DNA of 64,000 nt from Salvelinus alpinus. Lineage: Eukaryota > Chordata > Actinopteri > Salmoniformes > Salmonidae. The stretch is taken from assembly GCF_045679555.1 (NCBI RefSeq), contig NC_092087.1, positions 89,509,047 through 89,573,046 on the forward strand. Direction: 5' to 3'. The notes beneath the pieces were generated by a model. The model saw only the letters and a program-made list of their open reading frames with translations. It did no database searches and was not told where the DNA came from. Below are positions 9,981 to 21,600 of this stretch, in pieces. The position numbers and the translations under genes are program-made. Position 1 is the stretch's first letter. Each line of letters begins with the position of its first letter.

Positions 9981-12066
9981 CTACACAATATTCTGCTGTC
10001 GATGCCAGATACTATAGCAGTCTCTTTCTGATGTAAAGCAGAGGGTCACCGAGCATGTGGTGCATGTGATGGGCGACTTCATCTTGCAAACAACACAGCA
10101 ACGCCTCCATGCTGTGCCCTTTTGGCCCCTTAGGCACATCAATGTCTGCACAAATATATCTGGGCAGATGAACACTTGTGGCAGGAGCAGAAGGGACAGG
10201 GCTTGGTGCAGTGGTGCTGTAGCCAGCAAGCTCCTTGATGAGCTGCTCTCTGAAGGCTTTCTGTGTGAGGAAGGGCTTTCCACAGCGCTTAGCCATTTCC
10301 TTGTGTAGGATGAATGCAATGTCGACGAAATGATAGAAGAAGGTCTTGTACCATTTCATTGTCTTAGGCTATTACAATGTTCTGCATATCAGCGCATCTG
10401 ATAGGTCCACACCTCCCATGCTCTTGTTGTAGTCCTTCACTGCAGTTGGAATGGGGACATTTTTGGTGGTCCAATTCCCAGTACCATCCTTGGCACGCCG
10501 GGCAACATGATCCCCATTGAAGGACTTGTGCATAGTTGAACACATCACGACTTCCCTGGTATCCATCCACTTTACAAAAAGCAGGCCATCTTCACGGATC
10601 CATCGCATGGCCTCCCGCTCAGCCCGCTTAGGCATGTCGTTCGTCTTCGGAAAGCCCACCCTGTTGGTGCGAATGGTGCCACAAGCCCACACTTCCCGCT
10701 TCCTAAGGTCTGTGAACAGGGTAGGGCTTGTGTAGAAGTTATCCACAAAGAGTTTGTAGCCCTTCCCCAGCAGTTGGAAATCCAATAACGCCATCACAGA
10801 GTCATAGCTAAGTCCCTTACCAGTCGCACAAGTGTTCTTCCCCTCATAGACAAAGAAATTGCACGTGTATGCACACACAGAATCAGCCAAAACAAACAGC
10901 TTGTAACCCTACTTAGTTGGTTTGTTACACATGTATTGTTTGAGGCCAATTCTGGCCTTTGAGGCTACCATCCTCATCGATTGACAGGTTCTGGGCAGGC
11001 TGCAAGTAGGTCTTGCAGGCCTCAACAATGCTGTGGTAGAGAGGTTTGATTTTGCACAGTCTATCAAACGTTGCTGTGCCTTTCTTCTTGTCATTCTCTT
11101 CATCAACCTTTGGGTCACTGATGTGAAGCGCCTGTGAAACAACCAGAAACCTTTTGCAGGACATAAGTCATGGGGAAAGGCAGTTGGTAGAGTGATGACG
11201 TTTTCCAGTAGTCAGTCAGGCTTTTCAGCTTCACCAGCCCCATGTAGATGACCAGTGAAAGGTAGCAGTAAAAGTCTGGCATGGATACGGGCTTCCATGC
11301 TACCTTTTTGCCTGCCTGCCTCTTCTTCCCAAACTTATTCATGTTAGACACGAGTGAACCTACAACAGAATGGGTGAAAAACAACTGGAAAAGCTCAAGT
11401 GGGCTGTATGTTGTGCTCGAGTTCACCTGAGGTCCAGGCTCCCTTTTCGGTCGGAAAGTTGGCTGGGGTGGCTCCACATCATCTTCCAGGACAGTGTGCC
11501 AACGCCCTTCTGTCCCTTCTCTAGCAGGTGGCACACTTCCCCGCTTCCGCTTCTTTGTCGGTGCCTTCACACCGGTAGATGGCCCAGAGACAGCAGGGGT
11601 CCGGCTGGATGAACAAGTTGGCGCTGGGGGCGGTGCTGGGGGCTCCCAGTCGGAATCAGTGCCACTGTGAATCAAAATTTTCAGTTAGAATAGTTTCACA
11701 TATGAGCCCTGTATCATAATATATGGCCAAAGTAGAGTACACATGCTACATGCTATACAAACGTATCCTCACTCACAATGAATAGCCCACGTGTACGTTA
11801 CACATTTCATTTAAAACGTAAAAACAATCACAAATAACATTTTATATTACAAACAACGGCATTAGCATGACAAGAACTTACCAATCCAAAACGATATCCT
11901 CTCCTTCCAAGAAATATGCCTCAGTTTCAGAATCAAATGAATCCGCACCAACAGAATCTTCCTCAGATAACATTTCTGTATCGGTATCACGATCAATTTC
12001 CTCTAAAATTGTCTCTACATTGCTATATCTAGTCTTGGATTTAGCTTTCCCAGACTCATTCGCCAT
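9981..12066 (-). pseudogene. piggyBac-type transposase (PGBD4-like), decayed
   Basis: Exon 1 (about 11882-12066, from ATG at 12066) is acidic and ends in a donor (GATTG|GTAAGTTC). Exon 2 starts near 11666 after TGATTCACAG. The transposase core follows: [15 protein letters not shown]-like first Asp region near 10980, [20 protein letters not shown], and [11 protein letters not shown] near 10390. The C-terminus (9981-10110) is Cys-rich ([16 protein letters not shown]), as in PGBD4-type proteins. Breaks are a frameshift near 11150, another at the SIDE motif, an in-frame TAG near 10907 in place of the Trp after NKPTK, and a frameshift near 10380. piggyBac enzymes use a DDD core and target TTAA; this copy cannot make a full protein. 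Confidence 0.85.
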
Positions 12067-12944
12067 GATGTTCGATGAAAATACAGCTGAAGATGCACGT
12101 TGCCGAAATACCGCTGTGCGTAATCACTTTCAGGCCTTCCTCGTTGAAATGCGAATTGAAAAGACTGCTATTGCGCAAAGGTTAACCGTGTGAGTTAGTC
12201 TCCAAACAAATTACCATTTGATAGTGCCATTTACCTCTGTTCATTGGCTATCTACCCAGCTAGATTTCAAGACGATGAGTGGTCATTGGGTTAAAATACA
12301 GTCAATCAAAGAGACAGTGGTCATCTGATTGGTGCGCAAATGAGGTCGTTACTCGTTGTCTTCCAATCGTTTTTTTCGGATCAATACGTCCCGCAAAATG
12401 ACCCATCAAGTTTGGTTGTGTTACAAACAAACAGTTGATTGCAAGGAAACCAAACATGACTGGATAAAGTTACGTTTAGGGTGTGGATTTAGATCCGATG
12501 TTTTGCCGAAAATTTAATGACATGAAATTCAACGACATAAGCGTTCACAAAATGTTTCGTGTTAGGCTATAAAAAATGGATTTAACCGAACAAAGACCAT
12601 TCAGTGTGTACCAATGAGCCTTGGGATTGCAAACAGAGAAAGATTTTCACAGGTAAACAATTTCTTTCAACGCAATCTGTGATAATGTTACGCTTGTGCT
12701 GGTTGAAAAGTATTTTTTTATGGAGCACTGAGCTCAGATAATCGCATCCTATTCTTTCGCAGTAAATCATTTTTTAAATCTGACAACGCAGTTAGATTAG
12801 CAAGATTCTAGGCTTTTGAAGCATGTGAGACACTTTTATTTTCAGGAATGTTTAATATGACTATTTGTGGCGATCACCGTATGTTGTCTATTTTCAAACC
12901 CGGATCCGGGATCGGTACTAAGTAGAGGTTATCACAACCCCCAG
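12067..12944. other. piggyBac upstream flank, no gene
   Basis: Non-coding sequence upstream of the piggyBac start. It presumably holds that element's 5' end and promoter, but I could not identify its terminal repeat with confidence. Confidence 0.4.
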
Positions 12945-13232
12945 GTACTTAGAAACACTTACATCCGTGGACTCATGGAAGAGGAAGGAGGCTGAAACGC
13001 TGGTCACCCACATCTGCGACCAAGTTTTTTAGAAAGTATGGTGCTAGAACACACCATTAATCATTTCTGTGCACTTTGACTCAGTGGAGTCTGAGAAAGC
13101 AGCTCTACATGCTTCTCCAATGTGATCACATGCCAGCATGGAACAGTGTTCAGCAATAGCTAATGCCATGGTGGCCTCATGCAGAGTCAATTTTGGCGTA
13201 GAAATCAGCCTAACAATACAGGCATACTTGCC
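12945..13232 (-). pseudogene. hAT-type transposase N-proximal fragment
   Basis: The minus strand reads MALAIAEHCSMLACDHIGEA, then FSDSTESKCTEMINGV, LAPYFLKNLVADVGDQRFSL and HESTDVSVSKYLG. This is the region around the first catalytic Asp (DES-like motif) in hAT/ZBED-type transposases. Two frameshifts separate these pieces. It lies upstream, on the same strand, of the hAT C-terminal pieces at 7472-8760, so all may be parts of one gene split by the piggyBac and repeat insertions. Confidence 0.6.
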
Positions 13233-13256
13233 CGTGTATCATCTCCAGTAAACGGC

Positions 13257-13356
13257 NNNNNNNNNNNNNNNNNNNNNNNNNNNNNNNNNNNNNNNNNNNN
13301 NNNNNNNNNNNNNNNNNNNNNNNNNNNNNNNNNNNNNNNNNNNNNNNNNNNNNNNN
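13257..13356. other. Assembly gap (100 N)
   Basis: Exactly 100 N, the usual placeholder for a gap of unknown size. The exon at 13357-13455 is cut by it, so sequence is missing here. Confidence 0.98.
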
Positions 13357-13455
13357 CAACTCTAGCAATAGGGGGTTTGCTTGTTGGTGGGCGCCGCTTA
13401 TCTTTCCTCCTGACCCCCTTGTTGATTCTAGATGGAGCTGGCTTCAGGTTCTTGT
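13357..13455 (-). other. Unidentified basic exon, cut by gap
   Basis: An acceptor (CCTCTGTAG) precedes an open stretch reading DKNLKPAPSRINKGVRRKDK, then RRPPTSKPP, up to the gap. It begins like the exon at 13552-13679 (DKKPIPAPTGR in one frame), suggesting exon duplication. No family recognised. Confidence 0.4.
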
Positions 13456-13551
13456 CTACAGAGGAAACACAGGTAGTGGCTTATTATAACACATTACACA
13501 AAGGGAAATTGCTATAGTCAAACACACAAATGTGAATTTAAGAGAACTCAC

Positions 13552-13679
13552 CTTTGGGGGGGGGTGTCTGTTCAGAACTGGGGGCCAACATGGACGGCTG
13601 AATTTCAGGTGTGGGGGAGGAGAGGGGGGACCGGGGAGGGGGGACAACCTTCCGGTTGGAGCTGGTATCGGTTTCTTGT
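13552..13679 (-). other. Unidentified proline-rich exon
   Basis: A 128-bp exon with acceptor CTTCTGTAG and donor AAAG|GTGAGTTC. Two frames are open: one reads DKKPIPAPTGRLSPLPGPPS, the other ends PTPEIQPSMLAPSSEQTPPP. The second resembles 13925-14105 (STPDMLPSVVASSSEQAVP), so these exons are related. The gene is unknown; it sits in the insertion cluster, outside the repeated unit. Confidence 0.4.
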
Positions 13680-13924
13680 CTACAGAAGAACAAAAGGGCA
13701 TTAGTGTCTTAATGAACACACCACACAATATATTGCTATATTTAAACATGATTGTTACATGTTATTTGAACGAACGCATTCATTTTTTGGGTAATTGATT
13801 GTTTTTCTTTTCATTAACTTAAGTTGTATTGATTTGTTATTGTTTGGATTGTTTATTTTTGTAAGATGAACTAAATTTATGGAATAAAAAATATATTTAG
13901 ATTACTTTTTTCTTTTTTTTTACT

Positions 13925-14105
13925 CCCCTTTGGGGAACAGCCTGTTCAGAACTGGAGGCCACCACGGACGGCAACATGTCAGGTGTGGAGGTGGGTCCTT
14001 GTATTTCCCAGCATGCCGCTGGGCTCTCTCCTCTTTTTCCCTCGGCTGCCTTTTTATTATTTTCAACTCCAGTTGGGCCTTTTGTGCTTTCCTCCTCCTC
14101 TGATC
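13925..14105 (-). other. Unidentified exon-like segment, charged then Ser/Pro-rich
   Basis: The minus strand is open across about 180 bp, reading RRRKAQKAQLELKIIKRQPR, an acidic/basic stretch and then TPDMLPSVVASSSEQAVPQ. The end resembles the exon at 13552-13679. I see no clear donor. It may be an exon or a relic of one from the same unknown gene. Confidence 0.35.
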
Positions 14106-14139
14106 AATTTCAAAATATATTGTTAAGTACGCATTCTTA

Positions 14140-14310
14140 ATTGCCTATAATTTCCACCTGTTGTCTATGCCATTTGCACAATAGCATGTGAAATTTATTG
14201 TCAATCAGTGTTGCTTCCTAAGTGGACAGTTTGATTTCACAGAAGTGTGATTGACTTGGAGTTACATTGTGTTGTTTAAGTGTTCCCTTTATTTTTTTGA
14301 GCAGTGTAAT
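14140..14310 (+). repeat. Short interspersed repeat with flanking duplication
   Basis: It ends in GTTCCCTTTATTTTTTTGAG and CAGTGTA, a repeat end seen widely in fish. It is flanked by imperfect copies of TTGTTAAGTACGCATTCTT (left about 14119-14138, right about 14315-14334), which look like a long target-site duplication. Confidence 0.5.
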
Positions 14311-14579
14311 ATTGTTGTTAAGCACGCATTCTTGTCCCAGGCAAGGAGTTGAGCTGCCTTATCCAGCCCATGTAGCTGTGAGAATTAGAAATAGCAGATA
14401 CACTGAAAAGGGTGGATAAATAATGTTAAAACAAGTTACCTTCTTTGTTTACGGTCTGTAGAGTTATAGACTGCATTGATAATATTCCCAAAGACTGGCC
14501 TATTGAAAACTGCATCCATCTTGACTAATAGATCTGGGCAAACTGAGACTCTCCCTGAGACTCTCCCAAAATTCAACAA

Positions 14580-15074
14580 GTAAAGGTGTGCAGCAACCAA
14601 TCAGAGATTAGTGGGCGTCACAAGGGGCACTGGGGGATGGGCGGGTTTGACTCCCTGCTGTCACCTGTAGTATCTGCTGGCCATCTCAAATCTCTGAGTA
14701 GAACTTGACTGTATTATTGTTTTTGTGTTACAAATCTGTAAACAGTGTGTTTATTGACTAAGAAAATGAAAAATTATGACCGTTTTACTTGTCTTTTTAT
14801 TTGTTTTAACTTTAAAGAGTGTATGACAATAAATCAAAATGAATTTAAGGGAGAAAAAGTGCTTGCATTCAATTATTATTTATTTCACAGGGAATGTCAC
14901 ATGTGAAAGAACCCAGCATAATGTCCCCTACACCTACTGTACAAGTTAAGATGATTTGAAATGAGCTAAATGTACAAGAGATTAACAATGAATGTCTTAA
15001 AAAATAAATAAACAACAAAGAACATATGTACAAAAACGACTTTACAATTGACACACCAGTCAGTCAGTCAGAGT
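14580..15074 (-). promoter_or_regulatory. Alpha-A 3' flank with poly(A) signal
   Basis: Shared with the other units from GTGTGCAGCAA onward. On the minus strand AATAAA at 14879-14884 lies about 190 bp after the alpha stop codon and is conserved in the B, C and D copies, where AATAAATAATAA is present. It is a plausible polyadenylation signal. Confidence 0.55.
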
Positions 15075-18000
15075 TTACTGGCCACCAGAGGTAGCGGCAC
15101 AGAATCTCACAGAACCATACATACTGTGTCCAAACTCAGAAGTTTTCGGCTTGCCACATTTCGAGCACTTATAGCCTTCGTATGGCTTGTGCGCTCTGAC
15201 TTTAATGCCAGACTCCAGCCTCGTCCTCCTTCTCCATTCAGTGGTCCTGGAGACCTTGGGTCCACCAGCAGGAGGAGGGGGAAGAGGAGTGGAGGTCGAG
15301 GGCAAGTCTTGGGAGACTGGCGTTATAGAGAGGGAGGTGGTAGGCAGACTGGGTTGCGGTAGAGGTGGCAGTGGCTGACAAGTGTCTGCTCTGCCACGCT
15401 GTGTAGCCTGCCCCGTTCTGTCCTCTGGCAGCTGGTAGGTGCTGCTGGTTGATGGGGCTGGCAGCGGTGAAGTGCTCCAGACTGCAGCGTGGAAGGGGCC
15501 TGACTCCTCCCTCTCTGCAGTCATGCTGTCCCGGTTCTGGTGCAGGGCCACTCTCTCCATAGAGGATATCCATTTGTTGTACCTGTGTGAAAAACGTGAA
15601 ATATGTTTACTGTTATCAGGAACACTGTCAACCAGTGAACTACACATAAAATATACCAAAATATTTTTTTAAACGTACCACTGTGTCAAGGTCAGCTTGT
15701 TGACCTGGAACAGTTGCAGCCTTGTGTGAGTATTGAGGTTTGGGCTGCCCAGCACCATGGTCCTGATTCTCCTGTAGTCCCCCAGGATAGCAGCCCACCT
15801 GTTGACCCGGTTACCAAGAACCGTCTTGCCAGCAGGGTGTTTGTGGCACAGCTCCACAAAAATGGCCTCCACTGTCCTGCTGGTGTTGGGCCACTGAGCA
15901 GGTCCAGAGCCTTGGCCAGGCAGGGAGCTGAAGGTAGATTAAGTTAACAAAAGGAAACATCACGTTAATGAGAAATACACTCATGTCTTTATGTGTGTAG
16001 TGAGTTTAGAACAATGTGCAGTACATACCGCTTCATACTCTCTTCCCCCGTCACGGTTGAGCTCTTTGAATTGTTGAAGCTCCCCTGCAGGACTCGGTCC
16101 CGGAACCTCTCGGGGTAGGAGACTGCCGCCTTGTCTCTCTCCGGAAGATTTCCCCAGAGAGCCATGATCTCCTCTATTTGCCTATTAGAGATCCATGGCC
16201 CCTCCAGCAGCCTCAGCAGACTCTTGGCCAGGAGGACCACGTGCTGGTATCCACTAACCCCATCAGGTCCTATGTACTCCTGGAAATTAGAAGAGTTGTG
16301 GGGAAGGGTTGGATTAATAGTCAGATTAATAGTTATGAATGGAAAGAAACTTGAGTGAGCTGTTTAGGATGTGGATAGGCACTTACGTCATCCTCCGGGT
16401 CCTGACTGGCAGCTGGTGCAGTGTCCATCTCCTCCATAGTGTCATCAGGGGGTGTGACGACAGGTACCTGGGATGGGTTGGGTTGAGTGGGCGGTGGAGT
16501 GGCCTTCCTGAGTGGAGGGACTAGTAAGAGATGGTCATCGAGGTCGGGCAAGGACATGGTGGGGTCATCCTCCTCCTCAAGCTCTCCCAGGTCATCCTCC
16601 TCTCCCTCTCCTCCCTCAAATAGATCAGGTGTCCCGTCTGGGACATCCGGGTCCTTACCGAGGTTGGACTCCAACCTCTGGTCACCATGGGTCTGGGAGA
16701 AGAGATACTCGACCCCAATAAGTTCCCCTTAAACAGAGAGACAAAAAAAAAAAGAGTTGTACATAAACAGAACTGCACATGTTTTAGTGTGTGTGTATAA
16801 TTGTATAATTTAGAAATACATACCAGTGTACTTTGCAGGCCTTGTGTGATCCTTCACAAGACTGCAGCCCAGGAGCTTCTGGCTCAGCTCATTGATGGCG
16901 TGCTGGGCTACACCATCATAGCAGTGCAGGGTCTGCTTCTGTCCCCCCCCCTCCGCTGCAGCTTCGGCACGGTCCTCATTCCACCGAACTAACCCTTCAA
17001 GGAGGTAGGCCTGAAAGTGCTCGGCAGACGCACTTGTTCCTATAAATGACGACAACAACAACAAGAAATAAGAACTCCTCACATGCACACAGTTGTTAAC
17101 ACACAACATGACGTAACAACATGATCCAGTTTTACATTTAACATACCAGGAATGAAGCGGTTGAGGTGGAGGTGGAAAGACTCCAGGGAGGTGGACTCAC
17201 GGGCGCAACGCAACACAGGCAGGATGACCCCTCCCTTGGTCACGTCCTTGCCCTTGTTGGTGTAGATGCTGACACCAGGGGGGTCCTGAATACAGACCAG
17301 GTGTCGTCTCTGGGTCTGCCAGATGGCCTGCATTCGGTCACGGTCCAGGAGCCGGACGCCCAGGGTGTCTGTGGCATCGATGAAGGTCTCCAGGAGCTCC
17401 CCGATGAGACGCTCGGTCTCCTCCGCCCCGCGCGTGCGGCGACGACAGTGCCGAGCCATCTCCTTCAGGCTGATCCTCTTCAACACCTGTGCGTCGCTGA
17501 GCCCCGTGATGTGGCTCCCCTTGAGCTCACCTCGCTTGGCCTCCAGCAGGCGCTCCACATCATCTGCACACCACACCAACATGCAGGAGGAGAGCCGCCG
17601 CAAAAAGAGAGCATACAGAGGATGGCTCTCTGTTGTCACTCCCCGAGCAAAGCGACGGATGAGGTGCCCCACATCCAGCCGGACGATGAGTTCATCCCAC
17701 TGGCTGAACATGGCTGCCGTCTTCCCCTTTCCCATCAGGGCGCAGCAGTCCCGGTTGACGTAGAGCAGCTTGGGAGGTGCCACTCCAGCTCTACTGTAGC
17801 GCTGCTGGAGGCCAGCTGCCATGTGGAGCAGGCCCTCTCCTTCGCTGTCAGTGAGGACCGTAATGAGCACCTGGCCGTACTCATTGCCCACATTTGTGGC
17901 CCACGCTGCTGTCCCGTGTGCTGTCCCAGCTAGTTTCTTGGTCACCTGAGGGGAGTCAAACAAACACAGACAGACAAGACAGACAAACACACAGTCATGT

Positions 18001-20752
18001 CAGTGAGTGGACACAAAGTTTCACAATACATTTATTAAGTCATAAAATAAGTCATAATAAATGATTATTCATTTGATTGTCTCTAACTAACTAGTATTAT
18101 TTCTGGTCAAAACATCTTAAATCACCTTCTTGGTTGAATCCATCTTCAGGATGGACCCAAAGATGGAGGTGACTCTGGCCTTGAAGTCCTCCAGCTGGAA
18201 CAGAACGTCGTAGCCGTGGACAGTCAGCAGCCACTGGGCTGAGGGCACATCCAAAAAGGGAGGAGGAGGTGTTACCCTCAGTGGTGCGGCACCTGGGACT
18301 ACAAAGTGGTCACAGACGGACAGGTAGTACAGGGTCCGACTCATCCAGGTCAGGCTGTGCTGCTCCCTCAGCTGGTTGTACAGCCTGGTCACACTGTTCC
18401 CCAGTGTCCTCTCTCTCATCAGCCTGACCACCTTCAGGTCACAGGACAGCCTAATGCACAGAGACAATTGGGGGAAAGGAGGAGAAGAGGGTGAGGAGTG
18501 TGTGGAGGGAAACAGTTTGATAAGGGAAGGAGGGGCTTGGGAAAGGGTGACTTTGAAACACTTTGCTTTGTTTGGGCAGTTCCTGATAAGAGATCACATT
18601 CAGATCAAAGAGCTCATTAACATTTTAATGGGGCTTTGAAAAATCAAAACCTTAGTGTTGACAAGAACTTACTGACCGCCTCTTTTTCTCACCATGATGC
18701 TTTTTTCTGTTTTTCCTCAAAGTGAACAAGAGCTGTGATTTTCAGAGGTGTGAATTACTAACCTGTAAGTCAAGATGGCTGGGAAAATGGAGCGATGACT
18801 TGCGTCCAGCTGGTCCAAGATATCCAGCGACCATCCTGCTAGCTTCTTCTTACAGAGGCGGCACTCCAGGTACTCTGTCCCCATATAATACCAGCCGTCC
18901 ATGTCAAGCACCCTCCGGACTGTCTTGTACACCCCACAGCCTGTGAGCTTTTGACGCTTGCACCGTGGCTGGGTGCACACAAACTTAAAGGCCCACAGGC
19001 GGTAGGGCATCCAGAGGCAGAATGGCCGGAGGAAGTAGGCGGAGGGAGAAGCTGGAGGCTGATGGCTGATGTTAGGAGGCAGAGGAGGGAAGTACCACAG
19101 CTCAAGCTGGCTTTTCAGGACACATTTGAGCTGCTTGTCCCTGATGAAAATGGCCCGACTGACCCACTCTTGCTGCTCCTTTGGGAGGGTCTGCTTCCAT
19201 CCCTCAGGGAGAAGCACCTGCAACAGAGCAGAGAATCAATACATTTCTTTTGCCCACACAACCAAAAGTGAAATGAAATAGCCAAGTCATAGTTGAGGTG
19301 AGACGTTTACCTGAGCGTCAGCAGCAGGCTGTAGTGGTCCAGCTGTTGGCTGGGAGGCTGACTGGAGCTGAGGAGGGGCAGTAGGAGCTAGCACAGCAGG
19401 GGGTGCGGTGGGGGTGGGAGCAGTAGGAACTGCTACAGGAGCACAGGAGTTAGTCTCACAAAATATTTCAGAGAAATAAGTGAAATAATTAAATTAGAAT
19501 AGAGCTTCAGCTTCAAAACATGTTAACAGCCTGTTGACAGCCTTGGTTAAGTTTTGATCAGTGTTATCAGTGGTAGAGGTTAGGAATCTAGGTTAAACAC
19601 AATCTACATTTAAAAGCTACAAATGACAGATGTATAGTGGGTAGACATCTACAAGCAAGGAATAGGCAAAGCAAAGTGATGCAGACTGAAATACAGGTTG
19701 GAATGGTGACAAGACAAGCTTCAGTAAACAATTCATTCCACAAAAAGATGAGGAAGGATTTTTCTATGGCAAGCAAAATGGATGCAAAAATGAGAAATTC
19801 TACAATGATTTCTAAGCCCAGCTAGGAGGTGTTTTAACAATTTTACCACTTACCTTACCACTTTAAAGTGTATCCTGTTAATGCTAACAACAACAGATAG
19901 TTATTAGGGGAAAGGTCATTTCATATGTATATTCTTCTCAACAGAAATAAACAATAAAGTGCCATAACATAGAGTACCTTGGTCAAAACCCATGCAGATA
20001 GACAGCAACTCCTGATCCGATGGCTCGGCAGCTAAGAAACACAGACAAACATAATGACACAGTTATATTGTCAATTGCTACACTGTTTGATTTACTGTTT
20101 GATTGACTTAGATGACTACAGAATATATATTTACATGGATTAAGAGGCGCTACAGCTGTTGCTGTGTCCTCCTGGTCAGGTCGGGGGGGCAAGGTCTCGT
20201 CCCGTACCCTGCGTTCCTCCACTGCCTTCTGGACCTCAGGAAACAGGTTGGTATACCTGTCCGGATGGTTGGGAAAATGTTATAAATTGTATTGTGATTC
20301 TGACTGATTTCATGTTTTTGTAATTTTATAAGAAAATACAACATTTAAGGAAAAGAGTACCAGTCAAACCGGTCCTTGTTGGCCATTTCAGAAGACGTGT
20401 CTGTGTCCCCCATCTCCCTCTCTTGCTGGTGAGAAGCCAAGACCATGACGGCATAGCCGACATCGTGGCTTAGCAGCCACTTGAAGGTTTGACCACGGTA
20501 TTTGCCGAACTGGATGGCACTCTCACTGTCCACCAGTCGGCTATCATCCGGGTCACCCCCTCTGGCTACCACACAAGCCTTTGCCTTTGCCTTCACTTGT
20601 CGTGGCTTCAGCACCCGGACTACACCTGTACACTCTTCCTCCTGGATGGTCCTGGCAACCCTGGCAGCCTCTTCAGATGCCCTCAGGGTGAGGGCACCAG
20701 AGGGCTCCAAGCGGAAAGCAGGGGTGTGAACATAATCCATTCTTCCTTTCAT
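15075..20752 (-). CDS. alpha-A: intact 12-exon DUF6729-like, transposase-like protein
   Basis: Exons: 20361-20752, 20135-20256, 19978-20031, 19311-19432, 18763-19217, 18126-18450, 17147-17945, 16824-17039, 16387-16727, 16029-16279, 15679-15927 and 15075-15582. All introns are GT-AG, phases agree at each junction, and the total is 3,834 bp (1,277 residues plus stop). Visible modules: FGKYRGQTFKW at 82-92; LLPEGW to LTYR at 231-382, with a Cys pair at 311/316 and another at 349/352 (I associate this with DUF6729, from memory); a core with Asp486 (KMDSTKK), Asp556 (VNRDCC), His584 (DVGHLIRRF) and Glu745 (SLESFHLHLNRF); an acidic, Pro-rich region at 829-942; and a C-terminal cluster Cys1248, Cys1251, His1261, Cys1270. 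The residue spacing suits an RNase H-fold DDE transposase, but catalysis is inferred. Compared with alpha-B, an in-frame deletion has fused two exons in exon 2. It could be a transposase or a domesticated derivative. Confidence 0.85.
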
Positions 20753-20843
20753 TAAGAGAGGTTATTCACACACATACACACACGTTGTTATTTGTTGACA
20801 GCAATACACAGTGGACCACATAGCTACCCTGCTTACAGTAGAG

Positions 20844-21055
20844 CCCATACAGCGTTAAATGTCAATTTCATTCTACATATAACGTTAGCTAGCTGGCCCA
20901 TACAGCGTTAAATGTCCATTTCATTCTACATATAACGTTAGCCAGTTGGCCCATACAGCGTTAAATGTCAATTTCATTCTACATATAACGTTTGCTAACT
21001 GGCCCATACAGCGTTAAATGTACATTTCATTCTACATATAACGTTAGCTAGCTGG
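20844..21055. repeat. 53-bp tandem repeat upstream of alpha-A (4 copies)
   Basis: Four copies of a 53-bp unit beginning CCCATACAGCGTTAAATGT and ending CTAGCTGG. The same array has 4 copies in unit B and 2 in units C and D. It lies about 90-300 bp upstream of the alpha start codon. Confidence 0.85.
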
Positions 21056-21600
21056 CAAGTGTGCGTTGTAGTACACTAAGTTAACACTGCACGTTAACTA
21101 CATTGGCTAAATATATAAATATATAACGTTAACTAGTTAGCCAGCTAACTATCAATTATTACCGCCCTTTACTACACATTATTAGCTAGCGACAGGACTC
21201 GTTTTCAAGAAAACCGACTGAAACTCACATTAGTTCACCTAAATACACAACTGTGTTCTGAAATCCGCCATGAAATATAGCTAACGTTGCCTTTACGACC
21301 ACGACTGAAACTCACATTAATTCATCCAAATGTTTCCTGAAATACGTGATGACAACTAAATCAACGACTGAAACTCACCTTAATTCACCGAAATACACAA
21401 CTGTGTTCCGAAATCCGCGATGAAATATAGCTAACGTTACCTTTACAACTATCTTTCTCACAAGTACTCGGAATGATGGAGAACTAACTGCAAAGAACTT
21501 CTCCGTGGATTTTGCGGGAGGCGGGACATGAACGACAGACTCTCTTTTCGTTCTTTTGTCTCTCTCTCCTTTCTCGCTGTCTTTTCTCAAATTACATTTT
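21056..21600 (-). promoter_or_regulatory. Putative alpha-A promoter / 5' leader region
   Basis: Contains two copies and a partial copy of a segment with GACTGAAACTCACATTAATT and AATATAGCTAACGTT. On the minus strand these give repeated AATGTGAGTTTCAGTCG, a donor-like motif. A GGGAGGCGGGAC box lies near 21515. This may be the 5' untranslated exon and promoter; transcription start is not visible. Confidence 0.35.

Noticed and set aside
17166-17933. 255-codon plus-strand open frame opposite the alpha core exon
   Set aside because: It is a shadow of the minus-strand coding exon, which has splice sites and family motifs. Similar shadows lie opposite other GC-rich alpha and beta exons.
15075-20752. 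Firm assignment of alpha to a named transposon superfamily (for example Zisupton/KDZ, MULE, Kolobok)
   Set aside because: The residue pattern is suggestive, but I cannot run profile searches and saw no terminal inverted repeats around the unit.
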